Source: Streptacidiphilus albus JL83 | Lineage (GTDB): Bacteria; Actinomycetota; Actinomycetes; Streptomycetales; Streptomycetaceae | Assembly: GCF_000744705.1 (NCBI RefSeq) | Contig: NZ_JQML01000001.1 | Location: 1,860,001 to 1,924,000, forward strand | DNA: 64,000 bases | Direction of reading: 5' to 3' | Part shown: positions 36,844 to 46,807 of the stretch, piece after piece | Numbering within the stretch: position 1 is the stretch's first letter | How the letters are laid out: the number at the start of each line of letters is the position of its first letter | Made by a program: the position numbers and the translations under genes | The notes under the pieces: generated by a model | The model's input: the letters and a program-made list of their open reading frames with translations, nothing else | Told to the model about the DNA's origin: nothing | Database searches by the model: none

Positions 36844-37347
36844 GTGCCCCCGACCACCACCGCCCTCGACCGGCTGAACGCCGCCACCGAGGAGGAGCTC
36901 GACGCGCTCCTCACCGAGGTCTGCACCAGCGACGACTGGGTCGCCTCGGTCCGCTCCACCCGCCCCTGGCCCGACGCCGGGGCCCTGCACGCCGCCAACC
37001 TCGCCGCGATGGCCCGGCTCGACACCGCCGGACTGCACCGGGCGATGGCCGGCCACGCCCGGATCGGCGCCCCGAAGGCCGACGACCCGGCCTCCCGGCG
37101 CGAGCAGGCCGGCGTCCAGGACGCCGACGCCGCGCTGCTGGCCGAACTGCGCGCCGCCAACGACTCCTACCAGGAGGCGTTCGGCCACGTCTTCCTCATC
37201 TGCGCCACCGGCCGCAGTGCGGAGAGCATGCTCGCGGCCCTGCGCGAGCGCAGCGGCAACGACCCGGCGACCGAGCGCGAGATCGTCCGCGGCGAGCTGC
37301 GGAAGATCAACGACCTGCGTCTCGACCGCCTGCTGCAGGACTTCTGA
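36844..37347 (+). CDS. uraD: OHCU decarboxylase
   Basis: 167 residues. Conserved blocks: GHARIGAPK (catalytic His region), SRREQAGV (Glu-Gln), FGHVFLICATGRSAESML and the C-terminal ELRKINDLRLDRLL. It decarboxylates 2-oxo-4-hydroxy-4-carboxy-5-ureidoimidazoline to S-allantoin. GTG 36844 is preceded by AGGAGG at seven bases. First gene of uraD-uraH-uricase; no fusion to uraH as occurs in some actinobacteria. Confidence 0.94.
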   Translation: MPPTTTALDRLNAATEEELDALLTEVCTSDDWVASVRSTRPWPDAGALHAANLAAMARLDTAGLHRAMAGHARIGAPKADDPASRREQAGVQDADAALLAELRAANDSYQEAFGHVFLICATGRSAESMLAALRERSGNDPATEREIVRGELRKINDLRLDRLLQDF

Positions 37348-37397
37348 CGCAGCGCCGGTTCATCCAGTACCACGACCGAATCAGCTGACGGGGCATC

Positions 37398-37715
37398 ATG
37401 ACCACCATCTCCACCCATGTGCTGGACACCAGTACCGGCCGCCCCGCCGAGGGCGTCCCGGTCGAACTGGCCCAGCGGACCGAGGCGGCCGGCTGGACCG
37501 TCCTCGGCGCCTCGGCGACCGACGCCGACGGCCGCTGCAAGGACCTGCCGGTCCCCGACCTCGCGCTCGGCAGCGTGCTGCGCCTGACCTTCACCACCGC
37601 GGGCCCGTTCTTCCCCGAGGTCGCCGTCGTCGTCGACGTCGACCCGGACCAGGCCCACTACCACGTACCCCTGCTGCTCAATCCGTTCGGGTACTCCGTC
37701 TACCGAGGGAGCTAG
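37398..37715 (+). CDS. uraH: 5-hydroxyisourate hydrolase (transthyretin-like)
   Basis: 105 residues. N-terminal ISTHVLDTSTGRPAEGVPVEL with catalytic His, DADGRC (Arg), and the C-terminal signature HYHVPLLLNPFGYSVYRGS, which is diagnostic for HIU hydrolase rather than transthyretin. It converts the uricase product to OHCU. ATG 37398, with a weak CGGGG upstream, and only six bases separate its stop from the uricase start. Confidence 0.96.
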   Translation: MTTISTHVLDTSTGRPAEGVPVELAQRTEAAGWTVLGASATDADGRCKDLPVPDLALGSVLRLTFTTAGPFFPEVAVVVDVDPDQAHYHVPLLLNPFGYSVYRGS

Positions 37716-37721
37716 AGACCC

Positions 37722-38666
37722 ATGGCCCATGTGCTCGGCCAGAACCAGTACGGCAAGGCGGAGACGCGTGTCGTCCGCATCAACCGCCGCTCGGCGGACG
37801 GCAGTTCCGCCGACGGGGGGCGCCACGAGATCAAGGACCTGAATGTCTCGGTCGCCCTCTCCGGCGACCTGGACGACGTCCACCTCACCGGCTCCAACGC
37901 CAACTGCCTGCCCACCGACACCACCAAGAACACCGTCTACGCCTTCGCCAAGCAGTACGGGATCGAGTCCGCCGAGGCCTTCGGCGTCCTCCTGGCCCGG
38001 CACTTCGTCGACAACAACGAGCCGATCCGCCGCGCCCGGATCCGGGTCGAGGAGTACGGCTGGGACCGGATACCCACCCCGGACAACGCCCGCCCCTACA
38101 TCGGCAACACCGGTGGCGCGGAGCAGCCCGGCCACTCCTTCGTGCGCAGCGGCGGCGAGATCCGCACCGCCGAGATCGTCTACGACGGCAGCCGGGTCCA
38201 GGTCATCAGCGGCCTCAAGGAGCTGACCGTCCTGAACGCCACCAACTCGGAGTTCTGGGGCTACATCAAGGACCGCTACACCACCCTCAAGGAGGCGTAC
38301 GACCGGATCCTGGCCACCCAGGTCACCGCCCGGTGGACGCACGGCTGGCACGGCGAGGGCCCGCAGCCGGCCTGGGAGCGCTCGTACGCCCAGGTCCGCC
38401 GGCACCTGCTGGAGGCCTTCGCCGAGACCTACTCCTACTCGCTGCAGCAGACCCTGTACGCGATGGGCACCCGGGTGCTGAACCACCGCGCCGAGGTGGA
38501 CGAGGTACGGCTGGAGCTGCCGAACAAGCACCACTTCCTGGTGGACCTGGAGCCGTTCGGGTTGAAGAACGACAACGAGGTCTACTTTGCAGCGGACCGT
38601 CCGTATGGTCTGATCGAGGGTACGGTCCACCGCGAAGGCGTCACCCCGGTCATCCCGGTCGCCTGA
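37722..38666 (+). CDS. pucL: Uricase (urate oxidase)
   Basis: 314 residues, cofactor-free T-fold uricase. Catalytic Lys/Thr region GQNQYGKAETRVVRI, TDTTKNTVYAFAK with the second-site Thr, SYSLQQTLYAMG and PNKHHFLVDLEPFGL are all present. It oxidises urate to 5-hydroxyisourate with hydrogen peroxide release. ATG 37722 follows GAGGGAGC. No OHCU-decarboxylase fusion as in Bacillus PucL; uraD is separate here. Catalase katA in the opposite-strand series would remove the peroxide. Confidence 0.97.
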   Translation: MAHVLGQNQYGKAETRVVRINRRSADGSSADGGRHEIKDLNVSVALSGDLDDVHLTGSNANCLPTDTTKNTVYAFAKQYGIESAEAFGVLLARHFVDNNEPIRRARIRVEEYGWDRIPTPDNARPYIGNTGGAEQPGHSFVRSGGEIRTAEIVYDGSRVQVISGLKELTVLNATNSEFWGYIKDRYTTLKEAYDRILATQVTARWTHGWHGEGPQPAWERSYAQVRRHLLEAFAETYSYSLQQTLYAMGTRVLNHRAEVDEVRLELPNKHHFLVDLEPFGLKNDNEVYFAADRPYGLIEGTVHREGVTPVIPVA

Positions 38667-38800
38667 CCCGGCCCGCCGCAGCACCCCAGGGATTCTCCCG
38701 CCGTCCCGCCCTGGGCAGCTCCACCCGACGGCGGTACCCGCAGGCGCCGTGCCCCACCACCGCGCCCACTCGTCACCGCCACCGTCGAGGAGCCATCCGC

Positions 38801-40183
38801 ATGACCCAGATCCCGCCCGCCGACGAGCGCATCGTCATCGAGAACGCCTACGTCGCCACGGTCGACGCCGAGGACACCGAGCACGCGCGCGGCCACGTCG
38901 TCGTCGCCGGCAACCGCATCGAGTCGGTCGGCGCCGGACCCGCCCCCCAGTGGCTGGAGGGGGTCACCCGGCGGATCAACGCCGAGGGCCATCTGCTGAC
39001 GCCCGGCCTGGTCAACACCCACCACCACTTCTACCAGTGGATCACCCGGGGTCTGGCCCAGGACAACATCCTGTTCGACTGGCTGGTCGCGCTCTACCCG
39101 ACCTGGGCCCGGATCGACGAGCGGCTCGTCCACGCCGCCGCCCAGGGCTCCGCCGCCGCCCTGCTCAAGTCCGGCTGCAGCACCGCGATGGACCACCACT
39201 ACGTGTTCCCGCAGGGGGCCGGCGACATCCTCGGCGCGGAGATCGAGGCCGTGGCCGAGCTCGGGATGCGCTTCACCGCCACCCGCGGCTCGATGTCGCG
39301 CGGGCGCAGCGACGGTGGCCTGCCGCCGGACTTCGCGGTGGAGAAGACCGAGTCCATCCTGATCGCCTCCGAGGCCGCCGTCGACCGCTACCACGACGCC
39401 TCCTTCGGCTCGATGCTGCACATCGCCATCGCCCCCTGCTCGCCGTTCTCGGTGACCAGCGAACTGATGGCGCAGGCGGCGGAGCTGGCCCGGCGCAAGG
39501 GCGTCCGGCTGCACACCCACGGCTCGGAGACGGCCGAGGAGGAGCAGTTCTGCAAGGAGCTGTTCGGGATGGGGCCGACCGACTACTTCGAGAGCGTGGG
39601 CTGGCTCGGCGAGGACGTGTGGATGGCGCACTGCGTCCACATGAACGACTCCGACATCGCCAAGTTCGCCGAGACCGGCACCGGCGTGGCGCACTGCCCG
39701 TCCTCCAACGCCCGGCTGGCCGCGGGCATCGCCCGGGTCCCGGACATGCTCAAGGCCGGCGTCCCGGTCGGCCTGGGCGTGGACGGCACCGCCTCCAACG
39801 AGTCCGGCGAGCTCGGCACCGAGCTGCGCAACGCGCTGCTGATCAACCGGCTGGGCGCCAACCGCCCGGACGCGCTGACCGGGCGCGGGGCGCTGCGCCT
39901 CGGCACCATGGGCGGCGCCCGGGTCCTCGGCCGACAGGCCGAGATCGGCTCGATCGAGGTCGGCAAGCTGGCCGACCTGGCGCTGTGGAAGGTCGACGGC
40001 GTGCTGCACTCGTCGATCGCCGACCCGGTCGCGGCGCTCACCCTGGGCGCGCTGCCGCCGCTGTCGCTGCTGCTGGTCAACGGCCGCGCGGTGGTCGAGC
40101 AGGGCCTGCTGACCACGGTCAACGAGGACCGCATCGCCAAGGCCGCCGCCGACGCCGCCCGCGAGCTGGCGTCGCGCGCCTAG
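38801..40183 (+). CDS. 8-oxoguanine/guanine-type deaminase (amidohydrolase)
   Basis: 460 residues. Metal-dependent deaminase motifs: NTHHHFYQWITRGLAQDN, HTHGSETAEEE, MAHCVHMND and GLGVDGTASNES. The NTHHHFYQ-LTR-type opening is typical of 8-oxoguanine deaminase and hydroxyatrazine ethylaminohydrolase relatives. It likely releases ammonia from an oxidised purine to feed urate or xanthine; guanine is the alternative substrate. ATG 38801 follows GAGGAG. It lies 134 bp after uricase on the same strand and ends at the hairpin near 40273. Confidence 0.87.
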   Translation: MTQIPPADERIVIENAYVATVDAEDTEHARGHVVVAGNRIESVGAGPAPQWLEGVTRRINAEGHLLTPGLVNTHHHFYQWITRGLAQDNILFDWLVALYPTWARIDERLVHAAAQGSAAALLKSGCSTAMDHHYVFPQGAGDILGAEIEAVAELGMRFTATRGSMSRGRSDGGLPPDFAVEKTESILIASEAAVDRYHDASFGSMLHIAIAPCSPFSVTSELMAQAAELARRKGVRLHTHGSETAEEEQFCKELFGMGPTDYFESVGWLGEDVWMAHCVHMNDSDIAKFAETGTGVAHCPSSNARLAAGIARVPDMLKAGVPVGLGVDGTASNESGELGTELRNALLINRLGANRPDALTGRGALRLGTMGGARVLGRQAEIGSIEVGKLADLALWKVDGVLHSSIADPVAALTLGALPPLSLLLVNGRAVVEQGLLTTVNEDRIAKAAADAARELASRA

Positions 40184-40272
40184 TCCGGCCGACGCACCAC
40201 CTCCCACCTGCTCCGGGCGCCGCTGGACGGTGTGCCGCCCGGACTCCCCCGCGCGCCACCCGCGCCGGGGGA

Positions 40273-40311
40273 CCGAGGTCCCGGACCCACGGCGAGGATC
40301 CGGGACCTCGG
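40273..40311 (+). terminator. Terminator after the deaminase gene
   Basis: CCGAGGTCCCGGA pairs perfectly with TCCGGGACCTCGG (13 bp) around a 13-base loop, closing the uraD-to-deaminase block. Confidence 0.75.
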
Positions 40312-40373
40312 CGTACCCGGGGTCCGCGCGCCGGGGCGGCGGCGGTGTCGGTGGCCGCCACTACGCTCCGGGC

Positions 40374-41135
40374 ATGAACGTTCCCGTGCACATCCCGGAG
40401 TACTTCGAGGACTGCGAGTTGGTGGCAGCCGAGGGGCTCGCGCGCGATCCTGCCTTCTGGCTCGCCCACGTCCTGCTGACGATGGGTGATCCCGGCGAGC
40501 AGGCGTCCCGCTACGGGGTCGACGAAGCGGCCTACCAGGACATGGTGGAGCGCCTCGGTGACGCCGGGCAGCCGTGGCCGGTGCTGCGGGTCCCCTTCGG
40601 CGGCGGGCACACCGCCTACGCCGTGTACGCCAACTTCGAGGACCAGAGCGACGTCGAATTCTTCGTCCGGCACCCGGCCTGGGGTCGGCTCGGCCACCTC
40701 GGCCAGTGCGGTGCCGACGGGGCCGGCCCGGGGCTGCCCTGGGCCGAGCTGGTCCATCTCGCCGGGAGCGCCGAGGAGGGAGCGGAGGGGCTGTCCGACG
40801 CCTCGCAGCGGCTGCTCCTGCTGCTGCCGATGCTCGGCGAGGCCGATCTGCCCGGCGAGGCGCTCGGCACCGTGGCCGGAGCGCTGTCGCGTTGCGGGAT
40901 CAGCCCCGACGCGGTGGGCGAGCTGGCCGCAGCCCTGCTCGGCGACCCGGACCCGGCCCACGACCCTCGCTGGACCGTGACCGGCGGCAACCCGATCGCC
41001 GTGTGTTCGTCCCGGTACAGCCCCCGTCAGCTCCCGCTCGCCCTCGGCATCACCGCGCCCCAGTCGCAGGCCCTGGCCGACGCGTTGACCGGGTCGCAGA
41101 CACACCGGCAGGCGCGCCGCCCCGGCTCGGCCTGA
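40374..41135 (+). CDS. Hypothetical cytoplasmic protein
   Basis: 253 residues, acidic, no signal or membrane segment. The start MNVPVHIPEYFEDCELVAAEG at ATG 40374 and the block GGHTAYAVYANFEDQSDVEFFVRHPAWGRLGHLGQ suggest a conserved Streptomyces family of unknown role, possibly related to immunity-type or SUKH-like scaffolds, though that is only a guess. Convergent with the frameshifted Clp-N gene. Confidence 0.7.
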   Translation: MNVPVHIPEYFEDCELVAAEGLARDPAFWLAHVLLTMGDPGEQASRYGVDEAAYQDMVERLGDAGQPWPVLRVPFGGGHTAYAVYANFEDQSDVEFFVRHPAWGRLGHLGQCGADGAGPGLPWAELVHLAGSAEEGAEGLSDASQRLLLLLPMLGEADLPGEALGTVAGALSRCGISPDAVGELAAALLGDPDPAHDPRWTVTGGNPIAVCSSRYSPRQLPLALGITAPQSQALADALTGSQTHRQARRPGSA

Positions 41136-41148
41136 GCACCGGCCCCGG

Positions 41149-41762
41149 CTACGCCTCCGTCGGCCCCGACCCCGGCCCCGATCCCGGCCCCGGCCGGAGC
41201 TGGGCGCGGAGGGCGAGCGGGGTGAGGCCGTGGGCGGTGAGGACGTCGCGGGTGACGCCGCGGGCGGTGAGCAGGGCGAGCAGCAGGTGGGCGGTGCCGA
41301 TGGCGTCGGCGCGCTGGTCCTGGGCCTCGCGGACGGCGGCCTCCAGCACGTGACGGACCTCCGGCCGCCAGGGCAGGCGGCCCGGGGCGGCCGGGCGCGG
41401 CGCCGGAGGCCCCGGCCCCGGGGACGGTCGGGGACGGGTTCCAGCAGGGCGTTCTCGCCCCAGACCTCCTCGACCCGGTCGATGATCCGGTCCACCTCGA
41501 TCCCGAGGCCGCGCAGCGCCTCGGCGTCCTCGCGGCCGATGCCGCCCCGGCGGCGGATCCCGCGGCACTCGGCGAGCAGTTCGGCGTGCCGGTCGGGGCC
41601 GAGGCCGGAGCGGGTGAGCAGCGCGACGGCGGTGCTGTCGGGCTGGGCGAGCAGCGCGGCCAGCAGGTGCTCCTCGCCGACGGCGGGCGCACCGCCGCTG
41701 CGGGCGGTGTCGACCGCGTCCTTCACGGACCGGCGGGCCCTGGGGGTGAAGCGTTCCAGCAT
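41149..41762 (-). pseudogene. Clp N-domain protein, apparent frameshift
   Basis: ATG 41762 begins MLERFTPRARRSVKDAVDTA and GEEHLLAALLAQPDS, the first Clp repeat domain of ClpC/ClpA-type proteins. Near the G4 run 41384-41387 the frame is lost; in the next frame the second repeat follows (WRPEVRHVLEAAVREAQDQ, then IGTAHLLLALL) to the stop at 41149. Restoring one base gives a protein of about 204 residues with two Clp repeats and no ATPase module, probably an adaptor-like protein. Two bases after the stop of the small HTH gene, hence the same operon. Could be a sequencing error. Confidence 0.65.
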
Positions 41763-41764
41763 GG

Positions 41765-41974
41765 TCAGCGTCCTCCGTGCTTCTTGTGTACTGCCTGCCT
41801 GCTGACGCCGAGTTCGGCGCCGATCTCCGCCCAGGACCAGCCCTGGGCACGGGCGCTGCGGACCTGCAGCGCTTCCAGTTGTTCGAGGAGGCGGCGCAGG
41901 GCCGCCACCGCCCGGAGGCCGGTGCGCGGATCGCGTCCGCCGGCGGCCTCCGCCAGTGTCGTCGCTTCGGTCAT
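41765..41974 (-). CDS. Small helix-turn-helix DNA-binding protein
   Basis: 69 residues: a helix (LRAVAALRRLLEQLEALQVRSAR) followed by AQGWSWAEIGAELGVSRQAVHKKH, a clear sigma-70 region 4-like helix-turn-helix. ATG 41974. Its start is four bases from the palindrome GTCAATGTACGTTGAC, so it may repress its own operon with the Clp-N gene. This HTH/Clp-N pair is common in Streptomyces. Confidence 0.85.
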   Translation of the reverse strand: MTEATTLAEAAGGRDPRTGLRAVAALRRLLEQLEALQVRSARAQGWSWAEIGAELGVSRQAVHKKHGGR

Positions 41975-41977
41975 GAT

Positions 41978-41993
41978 GTCAATGTACGTTGAC
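41978..41993. promoter_or_regulatory. Operator copy 1, divergent promoter
   Basis: GTCAA-TGTACG-TTGAC, perfect 5-bp arms, four bases before the start of the small HTH gene. A second copy lies 27 bp away centre to centre. Confidence 0.7.
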
Positions 41994-42004
41994 AGTCGGC
42001 CCGC

Positions 42005-42020
42005 GTCAACCAAAGTTGAC
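42005..42020. promoter_or_regulatory. Operator copy 2, divergent promoter
   Basis: GTCAA-CCAAAG-TTGAC, same arms and spacer length as copy 1. Positioned to control the quinone-oxidoreductase-like gene at 42101 as well. Confidence 0.7.
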
Positions 42021-42100
42021 GCTCTCCCGCTACGACATACCAGCGAGTATGTTGATCGGGAGCGCCACCGGCGGGACCGACCACACCACGAGGAGCAGCG

Positions 42101-43054
42101 ATGCGGGCAGTGCAGATCACCGAGTTCGGCGGACCCGAGGTACTTCGGACGGTGGAGCTGGACGACCCGGTCCCGCAGCCCGGCCAACTGCTGATCGACG
42201 TCTCCGCCATCGGGGTCAACTACGCCGACACCCACGCGGTCGAGGACTCCTACCTCTCCCGCAGCTCGCTGCCGATGGTGCCAGGCGGCGAGGTCGCCGG
42301 GCGGACCGCCGACGGCCGCCGGGTGGTGGCGCTGACCGCCACCGGCGGCTACGCGGAACGCGCCGTGGCCTGGGCGAACATGGCGGTCGACCTCCCCGAC
42401 GCGGTGTCCGACGGCGCGGCGCTGGCGCTGGTGGTGCAGGGCCTCACCGCCTGGAACCTGCTGCGGACCTCGGCCCGGATGGCCCCCGGCGAGTCGGTGG
42501 TGGTGCACGCGGCGGCCGGCGGCACCGGCTCGCTGGCGGTACAGCTGGCGAAGCGCTTCGGCGCGGGACGGGTGATCGCCACCGCGTCCACCGAGGAGAA
42601 GCGGAAGCTGGCGCTGGAGCTGGGCGCGGACGTCGCGGTCGAGGCCGACGGCGAGGGCCTGAAGGAGCGGCTGATCGAGGCGAACAACGGCGCCAAGGTC
42701 GACGTGGTGCTGGAGATGACCGGCGGCCCGGTCTTCGACGCCTCGCTGGCGGCACTGGCGCCGTTCGGGCGGCTGGTGGCCTACGGCATGGCCTCCCGGG
42801 TCACTCCGAGCCCGATCGCGGCGGCGAGCCTGATGTCCCACTCGCGGGCCGTCGTCGGCTTCTGGCTGATGCACTGCCTGGGCCGCCCGGAGCTGCACGC
42901 GGAGCCGATGGCGGAGCTGCTGGCGCTGGTCGCGGCGGGCGAGCTGAAGCCGCTGCTGGGCGAGGCCTACCCGCTGTCGGAGGCCGCCCGCGCCCACGAG
43001 GACCTGCGCGCCCGGCGCACCTCGGGCAAGCTGGTGCTCGACCCCAGCCGGTAA
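42101..43054 (+). CDS. Zinc-independent quinone oxidoreductase-like MDR protein
   Basis: 317 residues, medium-chain reductase fold. RAVQITEFGGPEVLRTVELDDP is the typical QOR start, VHAAAGGTGSLAVQLAKRFGA the NADPH-binding loop. The zinc-ligand cysteines of alcohol dehydrogenases are absent. It likely reduces quinones or enones with NADPH. ATG 42101 follows GAGGAGCAGC. Divergent from the small HTH/Clp-N operon across two identical-type palindromes, suggesting co-regulation. Confidence 0.9.
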   Translation: MRAVQITEFGGPEVLRTVELDDPVPQPGQLLIDVSAIGVNYADTHAVEDSYLSRSSLPMVPGGEVAGRTADGRRVVALTATGGYAERAVAWANMAVDLPDAVSDGAALALVVQGLTAWNLLRTSARMAPGESVVVHAAAGGTGSLAVQLAKRFGAGRVIATASTEEKRKLALELGADVAVEADGEGLKERLIEANNGAKVDVVLEMTGGPVFDASLAALAPFGRLVAYGMASRVTPSPIAAASLMSHSRAVVGFWLMHCLGRPELHAEPMAELLALVAAGELKPLLGEAYPLSEAARAHEDLRARRTSGKLVLDPSR

Positions 43055-43106
43055 CAGCTCGGCCGAGTCGCCGGTCCTCCCTGTGCAAACGGAATCTGAC
43101 GCGACA

Positions 43107-43952
43107 TCATCTCCCTGTGGCCCCTTCGGGGCCAGGCTGGGAGGCACCATGTCCAAACGCACCCGCAAGCGCAGCTGGCGCCGACGCAAGGCCAACCACG
43201 GGAGGCGCCCCAACTGCCGCTGAGGCATCGGGGTCGCCGTCCGGCCGCTCGGCCGGACGCACCGCCGGGGCGCTCGGCCCGACCGGGGGCAGGGTCGGGG
43301 CCGCGCTCGGAACCGAGTGCGGAACGAGGTGCGGAGCCGCGGTCGGACGGACCGTCGGCACCGGCTCGCCGTCCGGCCGCGAGGCCGGACGGACGGTCGC
43401 CGACAGCCGGTCGGCCGTGGTCACCGCGTACACCCGGCCGGGGAGCAGCGTCAGCCGGTAGCGGCCGTGCTGCTCCCGCAGGTCGGCCCCGCGCACCAGC
43501 GCGCCGAGCCGCCCGTGCCGGAACGGGTGTCCCGACCAGACGTGGACCGGCCCCCCGGGCAGGCCGCCGGTCACGGTGAGCGTCAGGGTCTGCTTGCCGC
43601 GCGCGTGCAGGGTCTCGACCACGGTGCTCCAGCCGGCCTTGCCCGGGGCGAGGTAACTGGCGTAGCTGCCGTTGCGCCGGTTCCCGCCGAGGTAGCCGCC
43701 GCCCGAGCCGATGGAGCGCCACCCCGGCAGGGCGAACTGTCCCGGCCGGGCCGCCGGGAGGTCCGCCTGGAGGTCCTGGGCGGCCGGCAGCACCTGGCTG
43801 AACGCCGCCGGCCTGGCATCGCCGTTCAGCGTGACGGCGGTGCTGACCCGGTGCGGCGACGCCTCGTAGGCCATGGCCACGCCGACCACCAGGGTGGACA
43901 CGGCGACCAGCGAGGCGATCACCGGCAGCGGCTGGACGGCGGGGCGTGTCAT
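43107..43952 (-). CDS. Exported protein with orphan GH59-like C-terminal domain fold
   Basis: 281 residues. Residues 1-30 form an uncleaved or cleaved signal (VIASLVAVSTLVVGVAMA). The domain FALPGWRSIGSGGGYLGGNRRNGSY ... WSTVVETLHARGKQTLTLTVTGGLPGGPVHVWSG ... RYRLTLLPGRVYAVTTAD resembles the lectin-like module following the catalytic barrel in GH59 galactocerebrosidases; no catalytic barrel is present. The last 90 residues are Pro/Ala-rich and overlap the bL37-like gene on the opposite strand. Role perhaps carbohydrate binding at the cell surface. Confidence 0.65.
   Translation of the reverse strand: MTRPAVQPLPVIASLVAVSTLVVGVAMAYEASPHRVSTAVTLNGDARPAAFSQVLPAAQDLQADLPAARPGQFALPGWRSIGSGGGYLGGNRRNGSYASYLAPGKAGWSTVVETLHARGKQTLTLTVTGGLPGGPVHVWSGHPFRHGRLGALVRGADLREQHGRYRLTLLPGRVYAVTTADRLSATVRPASRPDGEPVPTVRPTAAPHLVPHSVPSAAPTLPPVGPSAPAVRPAERPDGDPDASAAVGAPPVVGLASAPAALAGAFGHGASQPGPEGATGR
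43118..43134 (+). promoter_or_regulatory. Leader hairpin before the bL37-like gene
   Basis: TGGCCCC-TTC-GGGGCCA, seven-base-pair stem, ends eight bases before the GGGAGG ribosome site of the mini-gene. It could control translation or terminate the upstream transcript. Confidence 0.45.
43149..43223 (+). CDS. Ribosomal protein bL37-like mini-protein
   Basis: 24 residues, highly basic: MSKRTRKRSWRRRKANHGRR followed by a four-residue tail. It follows GGGAGGCACC, an excellent RBS. The KxxRRxxANHGRRPN pattern matches the actinobacterial large-subunit protein bL37, seen in mycobacterial ribosome structures as a 24-residue basic peptide buried in 23S rRNA; this is from memory of the family. Located antisense to the C-terminal tail of the gene at 43107-43952. 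Confidence 0.75.
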   Translation: MSKRTRKRSWRRRKANHGRRPNCR

Positions 43953-44078
43953 GCAGGACGGTCCTTCTGCGCTCGCAGATGCACCCGCTCCCGGCGGATG
44001 GGCAGCGGAGGACCACCGTAGCGCGCGGTGGTCCCCGCCCCGGGCCTTGGCGGACCGCCGCCGGTCCGTGTCGGCCCG

Positions 44079-45767
<1,689 letters not shown>

Positions 45768-45874
45768 GGTCCTAAGCTCCTTGCACGGCGAGCGCGGCAA
45801 CGTACGGGGACGGGGACGACAGTCGATCGATTCCGTCGTCGGGACCACCGTACTTCTGTAAGGTGGAGGCTAGT

Positions 45875-45889
45875 TTCCGCCATGCAGAA
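45875..45889. promoter_or_regulatory. IclR-type operator between aceB and the regulator gene
   Basis: TTCCG-CCATG-CAGAA, one mismatch from a perfect palindrome; same layout as the hyi site at 35968-35982. Confidence 0.65.
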
Positions 45890-45891
45890 AT

Positions 45892-45906
45892 TCAACACTT
45901 TGTTGA
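45892..45906. promoter_or_regulatory. Second palindrome between aceB and the regulator gene
   Basis: TCAAC-ACTTT-GTTGA, perfect arms; third copy of the motif found at 36053 and 36773. The two operator types are adjacent here. Confidence 0.65.
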
Positions 45907-45953
45907 TGTTGCTCATGCCCGATCCTGCCCTGCTCACCCTGGAAGGCCGTCCC

Positions 45954-46754
45954 GTGGTCGCATCATCTGCCTCGCTCGACGCCCCGGCGGCCGACCGCTC
46001 CGGGGGCGTGCAGTCCGTCGAGCGCGCCTTCCAGCTGCTGGAGGTACTGGCCGACTCGGGCGGCGTCAGCACGCTGAGCGACCTGGCCACCGCCTCCGGA
46101 CTGCCGATGCCGACCATCCACCGGCTGATCCGCACCCTGGTCCAGCAGGGCTACGTCCGCCAGGACACCGCCCGCCGCTACACCCTCGGACCCCGGCTGA
46201 TCCGCCTCGGCGAGACCGCCGGACGGCTGCTCGGCAGCTGGGCCCGCCCCTACCTGGCGGAGCTGATGGAGGCCACCGGCGAGACCGCCAACCTGGCCGT
46301 GCTGGAGGCCGGCGAGGTCGTGTACGTCGGGCAGGTGCCCTCCCGGCACTCCATGCGGATGTTCACCGAGGTCGGCCGCCGGGTCCAGCCGCACTGCACC
46401 GCCGTCGGCAAGGTGCTGCTCGCCCAGCTGCCGCGCCCCGAGGCGGCGGGGGTGCTCGGCCCCGGGCCGCTGACCGCCCACACCGTCCACACCGTGGTCC
46501 GGCCCGAGCAGCTGCTCGCCCAGTTCGACGACGTCAAGGGCGCCGGCTACGCGGTCGACGACCAGGAGCAGGAGATCGGCGTCCGCTGCATCGCGGTGGT
46601 CGTCCCCGGCGCGCCGACGCCCACCGCCCTGTCCGTCTCCGGCCCGGAGGCCCGGATCCGGCTGCTGGAGGCACAGCAGGCGCACGGCGGGCTGATCCCC
46701 CGGATGCAGGAGATCGCCACCCGCCTCGGCCACGCCCTCGCCGCCAGCGGCTGA
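45954..46754 (+). CDS. IclR-family regulator (AllR-like)
   Basis: 266 residues. Winged helix: VQSVERAFQLLEVLADSGGVSTLSDLATASGLPMPTIHRLIRTLVQQGYV; effector domain with AVLEAGEVVYVGQVPSRHSMR and PHCTAVGKVLLA, GIRCIAVVV-type block near the end. GTG 45954 is preferred (GGAAGG eight bases upstream); ATG 45882 would place two operators inside the coding region. In Escherichia coli and Streptomyces, IclR-type AllR represses allantoin and glyoxylate genes until glyoxylate or allantoin-derived ligand appears; divergence from aceB and shared sites with hyi support that role. Confidence 0.9.
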   Translation: MVASSASLDAPAADRSGGVQSVERAFQLLEVLADSGGVSTLSDLATASGLPMPTIHRLIRTLVQQGYVRQDTARRYTLGPRLIRLGETAGRLLGSWARPYLAELMEATGETANLAVLEAGEVVYVGQVPSRHSMRMFTEVGRRVQPHCTAVGKVLLAQLPRPEAAGVLGPGPLTAHTVHTVVRPEQLLAQFDDVKGAGYAVDDQEQEIGVRCIAVVVPGAPTPTALSVSGPEARIRLLEAQQAHGGLIPRMQEIATRLGHALAASG

Positions 46755-46807
46755 GGCAGCCCGACCCTGCCGCCCTCGGGCTCTGCTGCCCTGGAGTTCT
46801 GCCGCCT

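Noticed and set aside
45882..45953. ATG 45882 as start of the IclR gene
   Set aside because: It lies within the first operator palindrome and has no RBS; GTG 45954 has GGAAGG.
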